Assembly (NCBI RefSeq): GCF_009650605.1
Contig: NZ_WAJT01000004.1
Location: 372,001-436,000 of the forward strand
DNA: 64,000 nt
Reading direction: 5' to 3'
Source of the DNA: Labrenzia sp. CE80
GTDB lineage: Bacteria; Pseudomonadota; Alphaproteobacteria; Rhizobiales; Stappiaceae
A program made the position numbers and the translations under genes. Numbering within the stretch: position 1 is the first letter of the stretch; every line of letters starts with the position of its first letter. Positions 44,071 to 52,017 of this stretch are shown piece by piece. Below the pieces are notes generated by a model that searched no databases, was not told the origin of the DNA, and saw only the letters and a program-made list of their open reading frames with translations.

Positions 44071-44340
44071 TTATTCAGAAGCGAGACGAAGGACGAGATC
44101 GAAGATTTCTTTCATCTTCGCTTCCATCGGCAGGCCGTCGACTATGTTCCCGCAGTTGATGTTCATATCTTCTGGCATGCGGCCGTGCCTGAAGGTGAAA
44201 CCGGGCCGGACGATGGATTCGGCGTATTTGCAGATGCGGGTAAGTGGTGCCGTGCCACCCTTGGCGACAGCCCCAAAAACTTCGCCATAATTGTCGACAG
44301 TCCGCTGCGCTTGTTGTCCGCCTATGGCTTCTTGTCGAGC
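44071..44340 (-). pseudogene. C-terminal remnant of an altronate/galactarate dehydratase-family (UxaA/GarD) gene
   Basis: On the minus strand one frame is open for 90 codons and ends PEDMNINCGNIVDGLPMEAK then MKEIFDLVLRLASE. This fits the C-terminal region of UxaA-type sugar-acid dehydratases (pattern DMDxNCGxIxDG...EEIFDLIxxxASGE). Upstream the frame breaks with stops at 44341-44343 and again further up, and no active-site N-terminal part is recognisable. It follows the zinc dehydrogenase gene on the same strand, so it was probably once the next gene of that operon. Confidence 0.5.
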
Positions 44341-44534
44341 TCAGCACCAAGACGGGAACAATACTCCTGTGGCCAAACAATTCGGCCTCGCAGGGCCTGT
44401 CTGATCTCAGGCGTTTCGGCACATGCTGTCGAGAGATTCTCCACCAAAGACCTGCCAAGTCTCGGACAAGGTCGTTTTCAGCAATGTGCAGGCGATTGTT
44501 TTCAAAAGGAAGGCCGTATCCGTGTGTTTTTCGA
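44341..44534. other. Decayed sequence between dehydratase remnant and zinc dehydrogenase
   Basis: No intact gene is visible on either strand. Open frames here carry no family pattern. It is probably the eroded body of the dehydratase whose C-terminal end lies at 44071-44340. Bases 43964-44070, between uxuA and the remnant, also hold nothing I can name. Confidence 0.35.
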
Positions 44535-45572
44535 TTATAGAGTCACGATCGCTTTGATCAGCGTTTCACGATCCTGGGTCAGTCTGGGAAAGTGCTCAGC
44601 GAAGCCCTCCAGGGGAATGGTTTGCGAGCAGAGCGCATCAGTGTCTATCTGGCCATCCCTGATGGCTGCCATGACATGCTGGAAATCTTCCGCAGTCGCG
44701 TTTCTGCTGCCAATGATGCGCGCTTCACGCTTGTGGAACTCTGCATCATTGAAGCGGATGTCATCCTTGACCACGCTAACGAGAACATAGCTGCTGCCGT
44801 GCGCGAGAAGTTGAAATCCTGCCTCAATTGCTTTTGCGCTGCCGGTGGCATCAAAAATCACGTCAAAACCGTCGACAAGGTCACCGACAAGAACTGGGCT
44901 GCCAACCTTATGGGTCTTCGAGAAACCGAAAAGGCGCTGTGCTTGCTCCAGACGGGCGGTGCTCTGGTCCAGGAGGTGAACATCGGCACCCGTGAGGCGG
45001 GCAAAAAGAGCGGTGCCAAGGCCAATTGGGCCAGCGCCAGTGACAAGTGTTCTGTCGCCTTTCTGAACGCCCGACCTGCGAACCGCGTGTGCGCCAATAG
45101 CCAGAAATTCGACCATTGCCGCTTGAAGGGGCGAGAGCCCGTCTGCCGCGTACAAATTCGCGGCTGGAACCGCAAGTCGTGAGCAGAGACCGCCATCGCG
45201 ATGAACACCCAGCACTTCAATGTTACCGCAGCAATTGGATTTGCCGCGCCTACATGCCCTGCACTCGCCACAGGAGATATATGGGTTGACCACGACAAGA
45301 TCGCCGGCGCGCCAGCCTGAACCATCTTCGTAGACACGTGCGCTGAGTTCATGGCCAATGACGCGCGGATATTTCAGATAGGGGTGCTTGCCTTCAAGAA
45401 TATGATAGTCGGTTCCGCAAATGCCGGCAGCCTCAATGTCTATCAGTACCCAGCCTTCGGGCGCCTCGACGGGCGCTAGCCGTGGTTCGAGCGTAAACTC
45501 ACCCGGCTTGATCACGGTCCCGCTGAGCATTGTCTCAGACATTCCTTGCGGCGAAAGCAACGACGTCTTCAT
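44535..45572 (-). CDS. Zinc-dependent medium-chain dehydrogenase (L-idonate/sorbitol/gluconate-type)
   Basis: NAD(P)-dependent alcohol dehydrogenase of 345 residues. Catalytic zinc ligands appear in AAGICGTDYH (Cys) and IGHE (His-Glu). The structural zinc site is CGECRACRRGKSNCC (four Cys). The Rossmann glycine motif is VTGAGPIGLGTALFA. The ATG at 45572 has AGGA ten bases upstream; an internal ATG at 45542 is less well spaced. It sits behind a GntR regulator and divergent from a TRAP importer, so it likely oxidises an imported sugar acid or polyol, such as L-idonate or galactonate. Specificity is not decidable. Confidence 0.8.
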   Translation of the reverse strand: MKTSLLSPQGMSETMLSGTVIKPGEFTLEPRLAPVEAPEGWVLIDIEAAGICGTDYHILEGKHPYLKYPRVIGHELSARVYEDGSGWRAGDLVVVNPYISCGECRACRRGKSNCCGNIEVLGVHRDGGLCSRLAVPAANLYAADGLSPLQAAMVEFLAIGAHAVRRSGVQKGDRTLVTGAGPIGLGTALFARLTGADVHLLDQSTARLEQAQRLFGFSKTHKVGSPVLVGDLVDGFDVIFDATGSAKAIEAGFQLLAHGSSYVLVSVVKDDIRFNDAEFHKREARIIGSRNATAEDFQHVMAAIRDGQIDTDALCSQTIPLEGFAEHFPRLTQDRETLIKAIVTL

Positions 45573-45625
45573 TGCACTGTATCCTGGCTGCGGGAACCCA
45601 ATCGGCGGAGAGATGCGTGTGTATA

Positions 45626-46384
45626 CTATTCCTTGAGCGTCAGAAAACGCTCTTCACTCGCTTTTAGATGCTTTCGCATCGCAGATCTCGACCTCTCCGC
45701 ATCCTGCATCTGAATTGCATCAACGATATCCCGGTGTTCTGATTCGAGAGCAGTCAGCTGATCCAGCCGGCGCGATTGTTCGCCGCCGTAGAGGGACCTG
45801 GGTGCGTCGAGGGTGACCTGACGCGAGATGTAGTCCAGGAATTCAAGATAAAAACGGTTGTTGGTTGCCTCGGCAATGCGCTGATGCAGGTCAAAGTCCT
45901 TGGCTGCGGCATCTTCTTCGCGTTTCAATGCGCCGCAAAAGTCCTGAAAGGCCTCTTGAATGCGTTCGTGCTGCGCTGGGGATCGGCGAAGGGCGGCGAG
46001 CCCCGCGGCTTCGATTTCAACGCCTTTTCGCAACTCCAGAAGCTCCAAGAGATCAGATCTCTTCTTCAGGTTGTCCGGTAAAAAGGGGATCTTTGTGTCT
46101 TGGGTCGGCGGAGTGCAAACAAAGGCGCCGACGCCGTGACGTATGTCAATCAACCCTTCAGCGCGCAGCTGCGCTAGTGCTTCCCGGATGACTGTGCGAC
46201 TAACGTTGAAGGAGGCGACGAGGTCCTTCTCGCGGGGTAGTTTTTCGCCTACAATAAACTCGCCGGTCCTTATCTTTTCCCCAAGCTTTGACTGGATTTT
46301 TTCGGTCAAAGACATCTTTCTTTCAGGGGCGGTCTCGCCCCTATTCTGAGGGGGTGCCGCTGCAACGGTTTCCTTCATTTGCAT
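45626..46384 (-). CDS. GntR-family regulator with FCD domain (cluster 2)
   Basis: 252-residue regulator from the ATG at 46384, which has GGGAGG six bases upstream (the ATG at 46414 lacks one). The helix-turn-helix is LPREKDLVASFNVSRTVIRE, followed by IDIRHGVGAFV. The FCD domain follows (FDLHQRIAEATNNRFYLEF, ESEHRDIVDAI, MRKHLKASE). It is divergent from dctP of cluster 2 across a 188-base gap containing two matching palindromes, its presumed operators. Confidence 0.86.
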   Translation of the reverse strand: MQMKETVAAAPPQNRGETAPERKMSLTEKIQSKLGEKIRTGEFIVGEKLPREKDLVASFNVSRTVIREALAQLRAEGLIDIRHGVGAFVCTPPTQDTKIPFLPDNLKKRSDLLELLELRKGVEIEAAGLAALRRSPAQHERIQEAFQDFCGALKREEDAAAKDFDLHQRIAEATNNRFYLEFLDYISRQVTLDAPRSLYGGEQSRRLDQLTALESEHRDIVDAIQMQDAERSRSAMRKHLKASEERFLTLKE

Positions 46385-46482
46385 TGCTTGTCCTCCCAAG
46401 GCCGCGTCCGGCATTTTTATTTGTAGCGACCAGCATAAGCTCTGTGCGGATGGGATGGAAGCGTTTAAGTCCTGTTTCTAAA

Positions 46483-46499
46483 AAGAGATATTATCTCTT
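46483..46499. promoter_or_regulatory. Palindromic operator 1 of TRAP cluster 2
   Basis: AAGAGATA-T-TATCTCTT is a perfect 17-bp odd palindrome (8-bp arms). Its core GAGAT-N3-ATCTC recurs 32 bp downstream. It lies between the divergent GntR and dctP genes. Confidence 0.7.
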
Positions 46500-46516
46500 G
46501 ATATAATCGATTAAAT

Positions 46517-46529
46517 GAGATTATATCTC
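46517..46529. promoter_or_regulatory. Palindromic operator 2 of TRAP cluster 2
   Basis: GAGAT-TAT-ATCTC repeats the core of the site at 46483-46499, centre to centre 32 bp, about three helical turns. A perfect TATAAT (46502-46507) lies between the two sites, so binding would cover the -10 region. Confidence 0.65.
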
Positions 46530-46572
46530 TTCAGCGCTTTGGAGGGCGCTAGATCCATTTTGGGAGGAATTT

Positions 46573-47577
46573 ATGAAATCAATGGCATCTCTTGCTAGCC
46601 TGGCGCGTGCCAGTACGCTGGCTATCGCTCTGGCCGTTCCTTTTGCCACGGTATCCGCTGCTCAGGCTGTCGAATGGCGCGGCTGGAACATCCATGTGGA
46701 CGACTATCCTGTATCGCATGGGATGGAATCCTTCATGAAGGAAGTAACCGAGAAGACGGACGGCCGCATCACCGGTAAAGTCTATCACTCTGGAGTTCTT
46801 GGATCCCAGCCGGATGCAATCGAGCAGGTTCGCTTGGGCATCATCAACTTTGGCGTCTTTAGCCTCGGGCCGATGGGGCAGGCTGTTCCGGAAGCGAATG
46901 TTGTCTCGCTGCCGTTCATCTTCAAGAGCGTTGATCAAATGTATCGCTTGATGGATGGCGAAGCAGGCGCGGCAATCGATGCCGGACTTCAGAAAAAAGG
47001 CATTGTTGCGCTTGGCTGGTACGACGCTGGTGCTCGTTCCTTCTACAATTCCAAGAAGCCGATCAATACGCCTGCTGATGTCGAGGGACTTAAGGTTCGC
47101 GTCATGAACAACGACCTGTTCGTTGGGATGATTGAATCTCTTGGCGGCAATGCAACACCAATGGCGTTTGCTGAGGTTTACCAATCTCTCAAGACAGGCG
47201 TTGTTGATGGCGCAGAAAACAACCCGCCGTCCTATGAATCCACCAACCACTTCGAAGTGGCAAAATACTATTCGATTTCAGAGCATTTGATCATTCCCGA
47301 GTGCCTTTGCATGAGCAAGGTCACATTCGATGCTCTGTCTGCTGAAGATCAGGCCATCGTGCTTGAAGCTGGCAAGGCAAGCGCTGAACTTGAGCGTAAG
47401 CTTTGGGGTGAGCGTGAGAAAAAGAGCATGGAAACAGTTCTTGCTGGTGGCACCCAAGTCAACCAGATCGCGGACAAGGCTCCTTTCCAAAATGCAATGT
47501 CCCCGGTCTATGATAGTTTCCTGGAAGATAATCCGGACCTGACTGATTTGGTAAACCTGATCCGCAACGCGGATTAA
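46573..47577 (+). CDS. dctP: TRAP transporter solute-binding protein DctP (cluster 2)
   Basis: Periplasmic ligand-binding protein, 334 residues. The signal peptide is MKSMASLASLARASTLAIAL, cleaved after AQA (before VEWRGWNIH). It closely resembles the cluster 1 protein: GARSFYNSKKPINTPADVEG, carboxylate Arg in LKVRVMNN, TGVVDGAENNP. GGGAGG precedes the ATG. A strong terminator-like hairpin follows the stop codon before dctQ. Confidence 0.92.
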   Translation: MKSMASLASLARASTLAIALAVPFATVSAAQAVEWRGWNIHVDDYPVSHGMESFMKEVTEKTDGRITGKVYHSGVLGSQPDAIEQVRLGIINFGVFSLGPMGQAVPEANVVSLPFIFKSVDQMYRLMDGEAGAAIDAGLQKKGIVALGWYDAGARSFYNSKKPINTPADVEGLKVRVMNNDLFVGMIESLGGNATPMAFAEVYQSLKTGVVDGAENNPPSYESTNHFEVAKYYSISEHLIIPECLCMSKVTFDALSAEDQAIVLEAGKASAELERKLWGEREKKSMETVLAGGTQVNQIADKAPFQNAMSPVYDSFLEDNPDLTDLVNLIRNAD

Positions 47578-47605
47578 TTCTCCCATCAACCAAATCGGCC
47601 GTGGT

Positions 47606-47641
47606 GACCTGTGGCGTTTGTCTATGCCACAGGTCTTTTTT
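47606..47641 (+). terminator. Intrinsic terminator/attenuator between dctP and dctQ (cluster 2)
   Basis: GACCTGTGGC (47606-47615), ten-base loop, GCCACAGGTC (47626-47635), then six T. This perfect 10-bp stem with a U-run sits inside the operon, 28 bases after dctP and 22 before the dctQ start. It should make partial termination, giving more binding protein than membrane subunits. Confidence 0.88.
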
Positions 47642-47662
47642 CAAACACACAGGGTGGGAAAC

Positions 47663-48193
47663 GTGTCTCAAGAAACGCAATCCGTTGGCGCGCTGAGCCG
47701 TGCCTTGAATGTCCTTAGCAAGATTTGTCTCTTTGCCAGTTCATTCTCGCTCGTTCTGCTTGTTGTCATTTTTGGATGGCTGGTTTTCGGGCGCTATGTT
47801 CTCAATGTTACGCCGACTTGGGTCGAGCAGCTTTCGTTGCTCCTCGTTGGCTATATCGCTTTCGTTGGCAGTGCCACGGGTGTGCATGAAAACAGCCACC
47901 TTGGCGTTACCCTTTTTCGAGAGATGCTCGGCAGTCCCTTCTGTGAAATTGCAAGCGCTCTTGCAGACATCATTCTGGCCGCTTTCGGCGTCGTCATGAT
48001 GGTCGCCTGTCTTGAGCTTATGCGGTTCGGATGGTCTACCAACCTTCCGATGCTCAACATTCCCGAAAGCTTCCGCACATTGCCGGCGCTTTTGTGTGGC
48101 GGTTTCACTTGCCTCTTTGCTGGAACCCGTGGCGTTCTGCAAATCATCCAACTGTTTCATACCGCTGATGCCAGCGACGAACGGAGCCTTTAA
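47663..48193 (+). CDS. dctQ: TRAP transporter small permease DctQ (cluster 2)
   Basis: Four-helix membrane subunit, 176 residues from the GTG at 47663 (GTGGGAAAC upstream). A frame from 47618 would start within the terminator stem and is rejected. The family pattern is FGRYVLNVTPTWVEQLSLLL, then GSATGVHENSHLGVTL. It is followed four bases later by dctM. Confidence 0.88.
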   Translation: MSQETQSVGALSRALNVLSKICLFASSFSLVLLVVIFGWLVFGRYVLNVTPTWVEQLSLLLVGYIAFVGSATGVHENSHLGVTLFREMLGSPFCEIASALADIILAAFGVVMMVACLELMRFGWSTNLPMLNIPESFRTLPALLCGGFTCLFAGTRGVLQIIQLFHTADASDERSL

Positions 48194-48196
48194 GTC

Positions 48197-49477
48197 ATGG
48201 GTCTCGCAATTTTGCTGGGCGCGTTCGGCGGCTGTCTGCTGCTTGGCGTGCCTGTTGCCTTCGCGATGGGGATTGCGGCAGCTTCCGCCTTCTTCTATGA
48301 AGGCTTTCCGCTTCTGATTACCTTCCAGAGAACCATCTCGGGCATCTCGGTTTTCTCGCTATTGGCAATTCCATTCTTCGTTTTTGCCGGCGAAATCATG
48401 CTTCACGGTGGCATCGCGGCGCGGCTGGTTCGGTTCGCTTCTGCCCTCGTCGGCCATGTTCGCGGCGGCCTTGCATCCGTGAACATCTTCTCGAGCATGC
48501 TTTTTGGCGGTATCTCTGGTTCCGCGGTTGCTGACATCTCCGCTCTTGGCTCTCTCCTTATTCCGGTGATGAAGGAAAAAGGCTACAGCGGAGATTACGC
48601 GGTCAACGTGACTGTGACCTCTTCGATCGCGGGCATCGTGATTCCGCCAAGCCATAACATGATCATTTTCGCGGTTGCTGCAGGCGGCGGCATTTCGATT
48701 TCCAAGTTGTTTCTCGCAGGCGTCGTTCCCGGCATGCTGATGTGCATTTGCCTTGCAATCGCCGCCTATGCCGTTGCGATCAAGCGCAACTATCCCGCCG
48801 AGCCGTTCCCCGGATGGCGTGCTGCACTGATCGCAGCAGGAGCTGCAATTCCTGGTCTGGTCACAGCGGTGATTATTGTCGGAGGCGTGTTGTCAGGTGT
48901 CTTTACGGTCACGGAATCTGGCGCATTTGGTGCGATTTATGCCCTGGCTCTGACCGTCTTTGCCTATCGTTCTTTATCCTGGACATCCTTTGTGACGGCG
49001 GTGACCTCGGCGGTGCGAACGACGTCTATGGTTATGATCCTGATTGGCTTTGCCAGTGCCTTCGCCTATCTGCTTGCGCTCTATCAGGTGCCGACACTTT
49101 TGACCAATATGCTGGTCACGATCTCGGATAATCCGATTATCATTCTTCTCATGATCAACATCATGCTGCTGATGCTTGGGATGATCATGGATATGGCGGC
49201 TCTGATCCTTATCTGTACGCCCATCTTCCTGCCGATCGCGCGTGAGATCGGGATGGATCCGATCCAGTTCGGCATCATGCTGCTTGTAAATCTGGGTCTG
49301 GGTCTTTGCACACCGCCGGTTGGTACGTGCCTTTTCGTGGGGTGTGCCGTGGGCAAGGTCAAGATCGAGCAGGCCTTGAGGACCATATGGCCCTTCTACC
49401 TGGCTTTGTTAGTTGCCCTGATATTGGTCACTTATGTTCCCGCGATATCGCTGACGCTGCCAGCGATGTTCGATTGA
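48197..49477 (+). CDS. dctM: TRAP transporter large permease DctM (cluster 2)
   Basis: 426-residue, about 12-helix transporter subunit. Landmarks are LLAIPFFVFAGEIMLHGGIA, MLFGGISGSAVADISALGS, SIAGIVIPPSHNMIIFAVAA and GLCTPPVGTCLFVGCAVGK. It follows dctQ closely and precedes an RraA-like gene by 21 bases. Confidence 0.93.
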   Translation: MGLAILLGAFGGCLLLGVPVAFAMGIAAASAFFYEGFPLLITFQRTISGISVFSLLAIPFFVFAGEIMLHGGIAARLVRFASALVGHVRGGLASVNIFSSMLFGGISGSAVADISALGSLLIPVMKEKGYSGDYAVNVTVTSSIAGIVIPPSHNMIIFAVAAGGGISISKLFLAGVVPGMLMCICLAIAAYAVAIKRNYPAEPFPGWRAALIAAGAAIPGLVTAVIIVGGVLSGVFTVTESGAFGAIYALALTVFAYRSLSWTSFVTAVTSAVRTTSMVMILIGFASAFAYLLALYQVPTLLTNMLVTISDNPIIILLMINIMLLMLGMIMDMAALILICTPIFLPIAREIGMDPIQFGIMLLVNLGLGLCTPPVGTCLFVGCAVGKVKIEQALRTIWPFYLALLVALILVTYVPAISLTLPAMFD

Positions 49478-49498
49478 CGCACAAGGAGGGACCACGCA

Positions 49499-50218
49499 AT
49501 GGTAACCAATATTGAAAAATTGGACGCTGCCGTTCTCGAAGTCTTTAAAAACGCATCGACCCCTAGCATCGCAACTTTGCTCTACAAACGCGGGCTTAGG
49601 ACGAACTTTGTTCAAGGGGTCTCGCGGCTTGGTGGTGACCGGCCTAACATGGTTGGGCAGGCTTTTACGCTGCGCTACATTCCTGCACGGGAAGACCTCA
49701 ATCAGCTTGAAGTCTTCAGAGATCCGGAGCACCCGCAGCGTGTCGCGGTCGAAACGGTTCCCGAGGGACATGTGCTGGTCATGGATTGCCGCGCCGATGC
49801 GTCGGCTGCATCCGCTGGCGGGATCCTTGCCAAGCGTCTGGAATATCGCGGCTGTGCGGGTATCGTGACGGATGGTGGTTTGCGCGATACCCGTGAAATC
49901 AGCAAGCTGAGGCTTCCGGCTTATTGTGCGGCCGCGTCAGCACCCACCAATCTGACCAGGCACCATGCCATTGATCTGAATGTTCCTATTGGCTGTGGTA
50001 CCGCGCCTGTGTTTCCTGGGGACTTAGTCGTTGGCGATGCGGACGGTGTGATCATTGTTCCGCTCCATATGGCATCAGAGATTGCCGCAGAGATCCAGGA
50101 CATGGAGGCTTTTGAGGCATTTGTGCTGGACGAAGTCGCTAAAGGCTCAAGCATCATTGGCCTGTATCCCCCAAGTGCGGAGACCCGCGCGCGCTTTGAG
50201 GCTTGTTCCAAGAAGTAG
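49499..50218 (+). CDS. RraA / 4-hydroxy-4-methyl-2-oxoglutarate aldolase-family protein
   Basis: 239-residue protein of the RraA-like fold (swivelling beta-beta-alpha). The signature around the active site is complete: MDCRADASAASAGGILAKRL then YRGCAGIVTDGGLRDTREI (about 98-135), including the Arg-Asp pair that binds pyruvate/oxaloacetate and metal in the HMG aldolases. AAGGAGGG precedes the ATG. Last gene of TRAP cluster 2, where an aldolase or decarboxylase of a keto-acid intermediate fits better than the RNase E regulator role. Confidence 0.82.
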   Translation: MVTNIEKLDAAVLEVFKNASTPSIATLLYKRGLRTNFVQGVSRLGGDRPNMVGQAFTLRYIPAREDLNQLEVFRDPEHPQRVAVETVPEGHVLVMDCRADASAASAGGILAKRLEYRGCAGIVTDGGLRDTREISKLRLPAYCAAASAPTNLTRHHAIDLNVPIGCGTAPVFPGDLVVGDADGVIIVPLHMASEIAAEIQDMEAFEAFVLDEVAKGSSIIGLYPPSAETRARFEACSKK

Positions 50219-50523
50219 CGCGCCTTGGCGCCTGTCGCTGCCAATGCTTCAAAGCGGTTGTCGGATCAGACGCGCGAAAACCTGCTGCACGTCTGTTTTT
50301 CATAGTTCGATGAAGCTGTTCCTCGCTGAGCGTCGGTTGTTGGCTCTAGCGAGCTCTAATTTTGTCGCGGCACGTGTTAAATCGAGTGCTTGAATGTCGG
50401 TTTGGGAACTATCGCCAGTTTTGGCGATGAGTATCTTGGCCGCCAATTCTTGAGCAAGTCGAGGTCCGAAGGACCTTCGAATGGGCTCTCTGCACCGGTT
50501 TTTTAAAGACGTGGAACAGCGCA
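50219..50523. other. Non-coding gap upstream of purU with two hairpins
   Basis: 305 bases without a convincing gene. Two stable inverted repeats occur: ATCGCCA-gttt-TGGCGAT (50411-50428) and AGGTCC-gaa-GGACCT (50462-50476, extended by TCG/CGA with a bulge). Neither is followed by a U-run. They may form a leader structure for purU. I did not recognise a known riboswitch. Confidence 0.4.
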
Positions 50524-51408
50524 ATGACCAAGTATTGTCTGATCGTGAAATGCAAATCGACGCGAGGCATCGTTGGGGCGATCGGAAGCTACTTGGCGCA
50601 GCATGGGTGCAATATCACAGACAGCGCCCAATATGATGATGCTGAATCAGACATGTTTTTCATGCGGATGAGTTTTGTCTCGGAAGACGGAGCAACGCTC
50701 GAAACGCTAAGCGATGGATTTGTCGAGACGGCGGATGCATTCGACATGAGTTTTGACTTCCATGATGAAGGCCGCAAGATGAAGGTTATCATCATGGTTT
50801 CGCGTTTCGGCCATTGCCTGAATGACCTGCTCTATCGCTGGAGGATAGGCGCACTACCAATAGATATCGTCGCTGTCATTTCAAACCACTTGGAATATCA
50901 GAAGGTTGTCGTCAATCATGACATTCCCTTCCACTACATCAAAGTCACCAAAGATAATAAGCCTGACGCTGAAGCAGCTCAGATACGGATTATTGAGGAG
51001 ACTGGCGCCGAGTTGATTGTCCTGGCGCGCTACATGCAGGTTCTGTCGGACGCCATGTGCGAGAAAATGTCGGGACGGATTATCAACATCCATCACTCCT
51101 TCCTGCCATCCTTTAAGGGCGCAAACCCTTATAGGCAGGCCTATGAAAGAGGGGTAAAGCTGATCGGCGCGACGTCGCACTATGTGACTGCGGACCTCGA
51201 TGAAGGGCCGATTATTGAGCAGGACATTATCCGTGTGACGCACGCCCAGTCGCAGAATGACTACGTTAGCCTTGGGCGCGACGTCGAAAGCCAGGTGCTC
51301 GCGCGTGCTGTCCATGCCCATATTCATCGACGGGCATTTTTGAATGGCAATAAGACGGTTGTCTTCCCGGCCTCACCTGGTTCCTTTGCGTCCGAGCGTA
51401 TGGGATAG
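50524..51408 (+). CDS. purU: Formyltetrahydrofolate deformylase PurU
   Basis: Hydrolyses 10-formyl-THF to THF and formate, balancing one-carbon pools. It has 294 residues: an N-terminal ACT domain (about 1-85, YCLIVKCKSTRGIVGAIGSY) and a C-terminal formyltransferase-type domain with the catalytic Asn/His/Asp set in INIHHSFLPSFKGANPY, IGATSHYV and TADLDEGPIIEQD. In alphaproteobacteria purU paralogues often accompany methylated-amine or formaldehyde metabolism; no such genes are seen here. GGAACA lies upstream of the ATG. Confidence 0.93.
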   Translation: MTKYCLIVKCKSTRGIVGAIGSYLAQHGCNITDSAQYDDAESDMFFMRMSFVSEDGATLETLSDGFVETADAFDMSFDFHDEGRKMKVIIMVSRFGHCLNDLLYRWRIGALPIDIVAVISNHLEYQKVVVNHDIPFHYIKVTKDNKPDAEAAQIRIIEETGAELIVLARYMQVLSDAMCEKMSGRIINIHHSFLPSFKGANPYRQAYERGVKLIGATSHYVTADLDEGPIIEQDIIRVTHAQSQNDYVSLGRDVESQVLARAVHAHIHRRAFLNGNKTVVFPASPGSFASERMG

Positions 51409-51506
51409 GTCAGATCGCTTGGTCTTAGCCGCTCAGGCGCTGTCTGAGCTTAACCAGATCTTCTCCGGCAAATACTCTTGAGTTTGCTGGAGACCGCGGC
51501 GCAAGT

Positions 51507-51527
51507 ACTCGCCGTCCTTAGGCGAGT
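51507..51527. terminator. Hairpin between convergent purU and YciI-like genes
   Basis: ACTCGCC-gtcctta-GGCGAGT is a perfect 7-bp stem that includes the last codons of the YciI-like gene. No strong U-run is visible on either side, so it is at best a weak or factor-assisted terminator. Confidence 0.35.
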
Positions 51528-51904
51528 GAGACCGACCTCGTCGACAGACCAACCGAGATCGTCAGAGAGCCTTCGTTGACGAGCCAGCGGCGCAGGGAAT
51601 ATGTTCTTGCGCCGGACACGTGCATTGGATCCGCATCTGCTATCGCACGCGCTTCTTCTATCGAAGCAGCCCGATAGATAATCAAGCCTGCTCCCTCCAT
51701 CAAATCTCCAGCAGCATTCGAAACGGGCCCTGCCAAAACCAAGGTTCCTTTGCTTTCCTGCTCCTGTTGATACTCAAGGTGTTTTTCGACGTTTTCAGGA
51801 ACGGAGGCCGGGCCGCCGGCGGGAACAGATTCGACAGCAAACAGCTCCAGCGCAAGTGCCCCGCGTTTCCTAGCGACTTCTTTGTATGCGTCCCATGCGG
51901 GCAT
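51518..51904 (-). CDS. YciI-like protein
   Basis: A small protein (128 residues from the ATG at 51904) of the YciI/muconolactone-isomerase-like fold, recognised by the hairpin LVLAGPVSNAAGDLMEGAGL, the helix AASIEEARAIADADPMHVSG and the ending YSLRRWLVNEGSLT. A longer reading from 51955 would start inside the intergenic palindrome. It diverges from an FAH-family gene. Such proteins act as small isomerases or dehydrochlorinase-like enzymes in aromatic breakdown; the role here is not known. Confidence 0.75.
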   Translation of the reverse strand: MPAWDAYKEVARKRGALALELFAVESVPAGGPASVPENVEKHLEYQQEQESKGTLVLAGPVSNAAGDLMEGAGLIIYRAASIEEARAIADADPMHVSGARTYSLRRWLVNEGSLTISVGLSTRSVSLA

Positions 51905-51930
51905 GCTGCTGACCTCTGATGTGCGTGTGA

Positions 51931-51950
51931 AAATAATATCGATATTATTT
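51931..51950. promoter_or_regulatory. Perfect 20-bp palindrome in the divergent YciI/FAH promoter
   Basis: AAATAATATCGATATTATTT is an exact even palindrome, 27 bases upstream of the YciI-like start and 67 upstream of the FAH-family start. It is flanked by CGTGT and ACACG, offset by one base. The GntR regulator at 57948 or an unlinked factor could bind it. Confidence 0.55.
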
Positions 51951-52017
51951 GACACGTGATTGAAAAATCGTCAATTAATGATCAGTCAAAATTTGAAGAA
52001 ATGAGCAAGGAGCCGAG

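Noticed and set aside
43990..44790. 266-codon plus-strand open frame between uxuA and the zinc dehydrogenase
   Set aside because: It runs through the dehydratase remnant and into the antisense of the dehydrogenase; no motif and no ribosome site.
46579..47250. 223-codon minus-strand frame opposite dctP of cluster 2, and a similar 229-codon one opposite dctP of cluster 3 (54191-54880)
   Set aside because: Both are antisense shadows of clear TRAP binding proteins.
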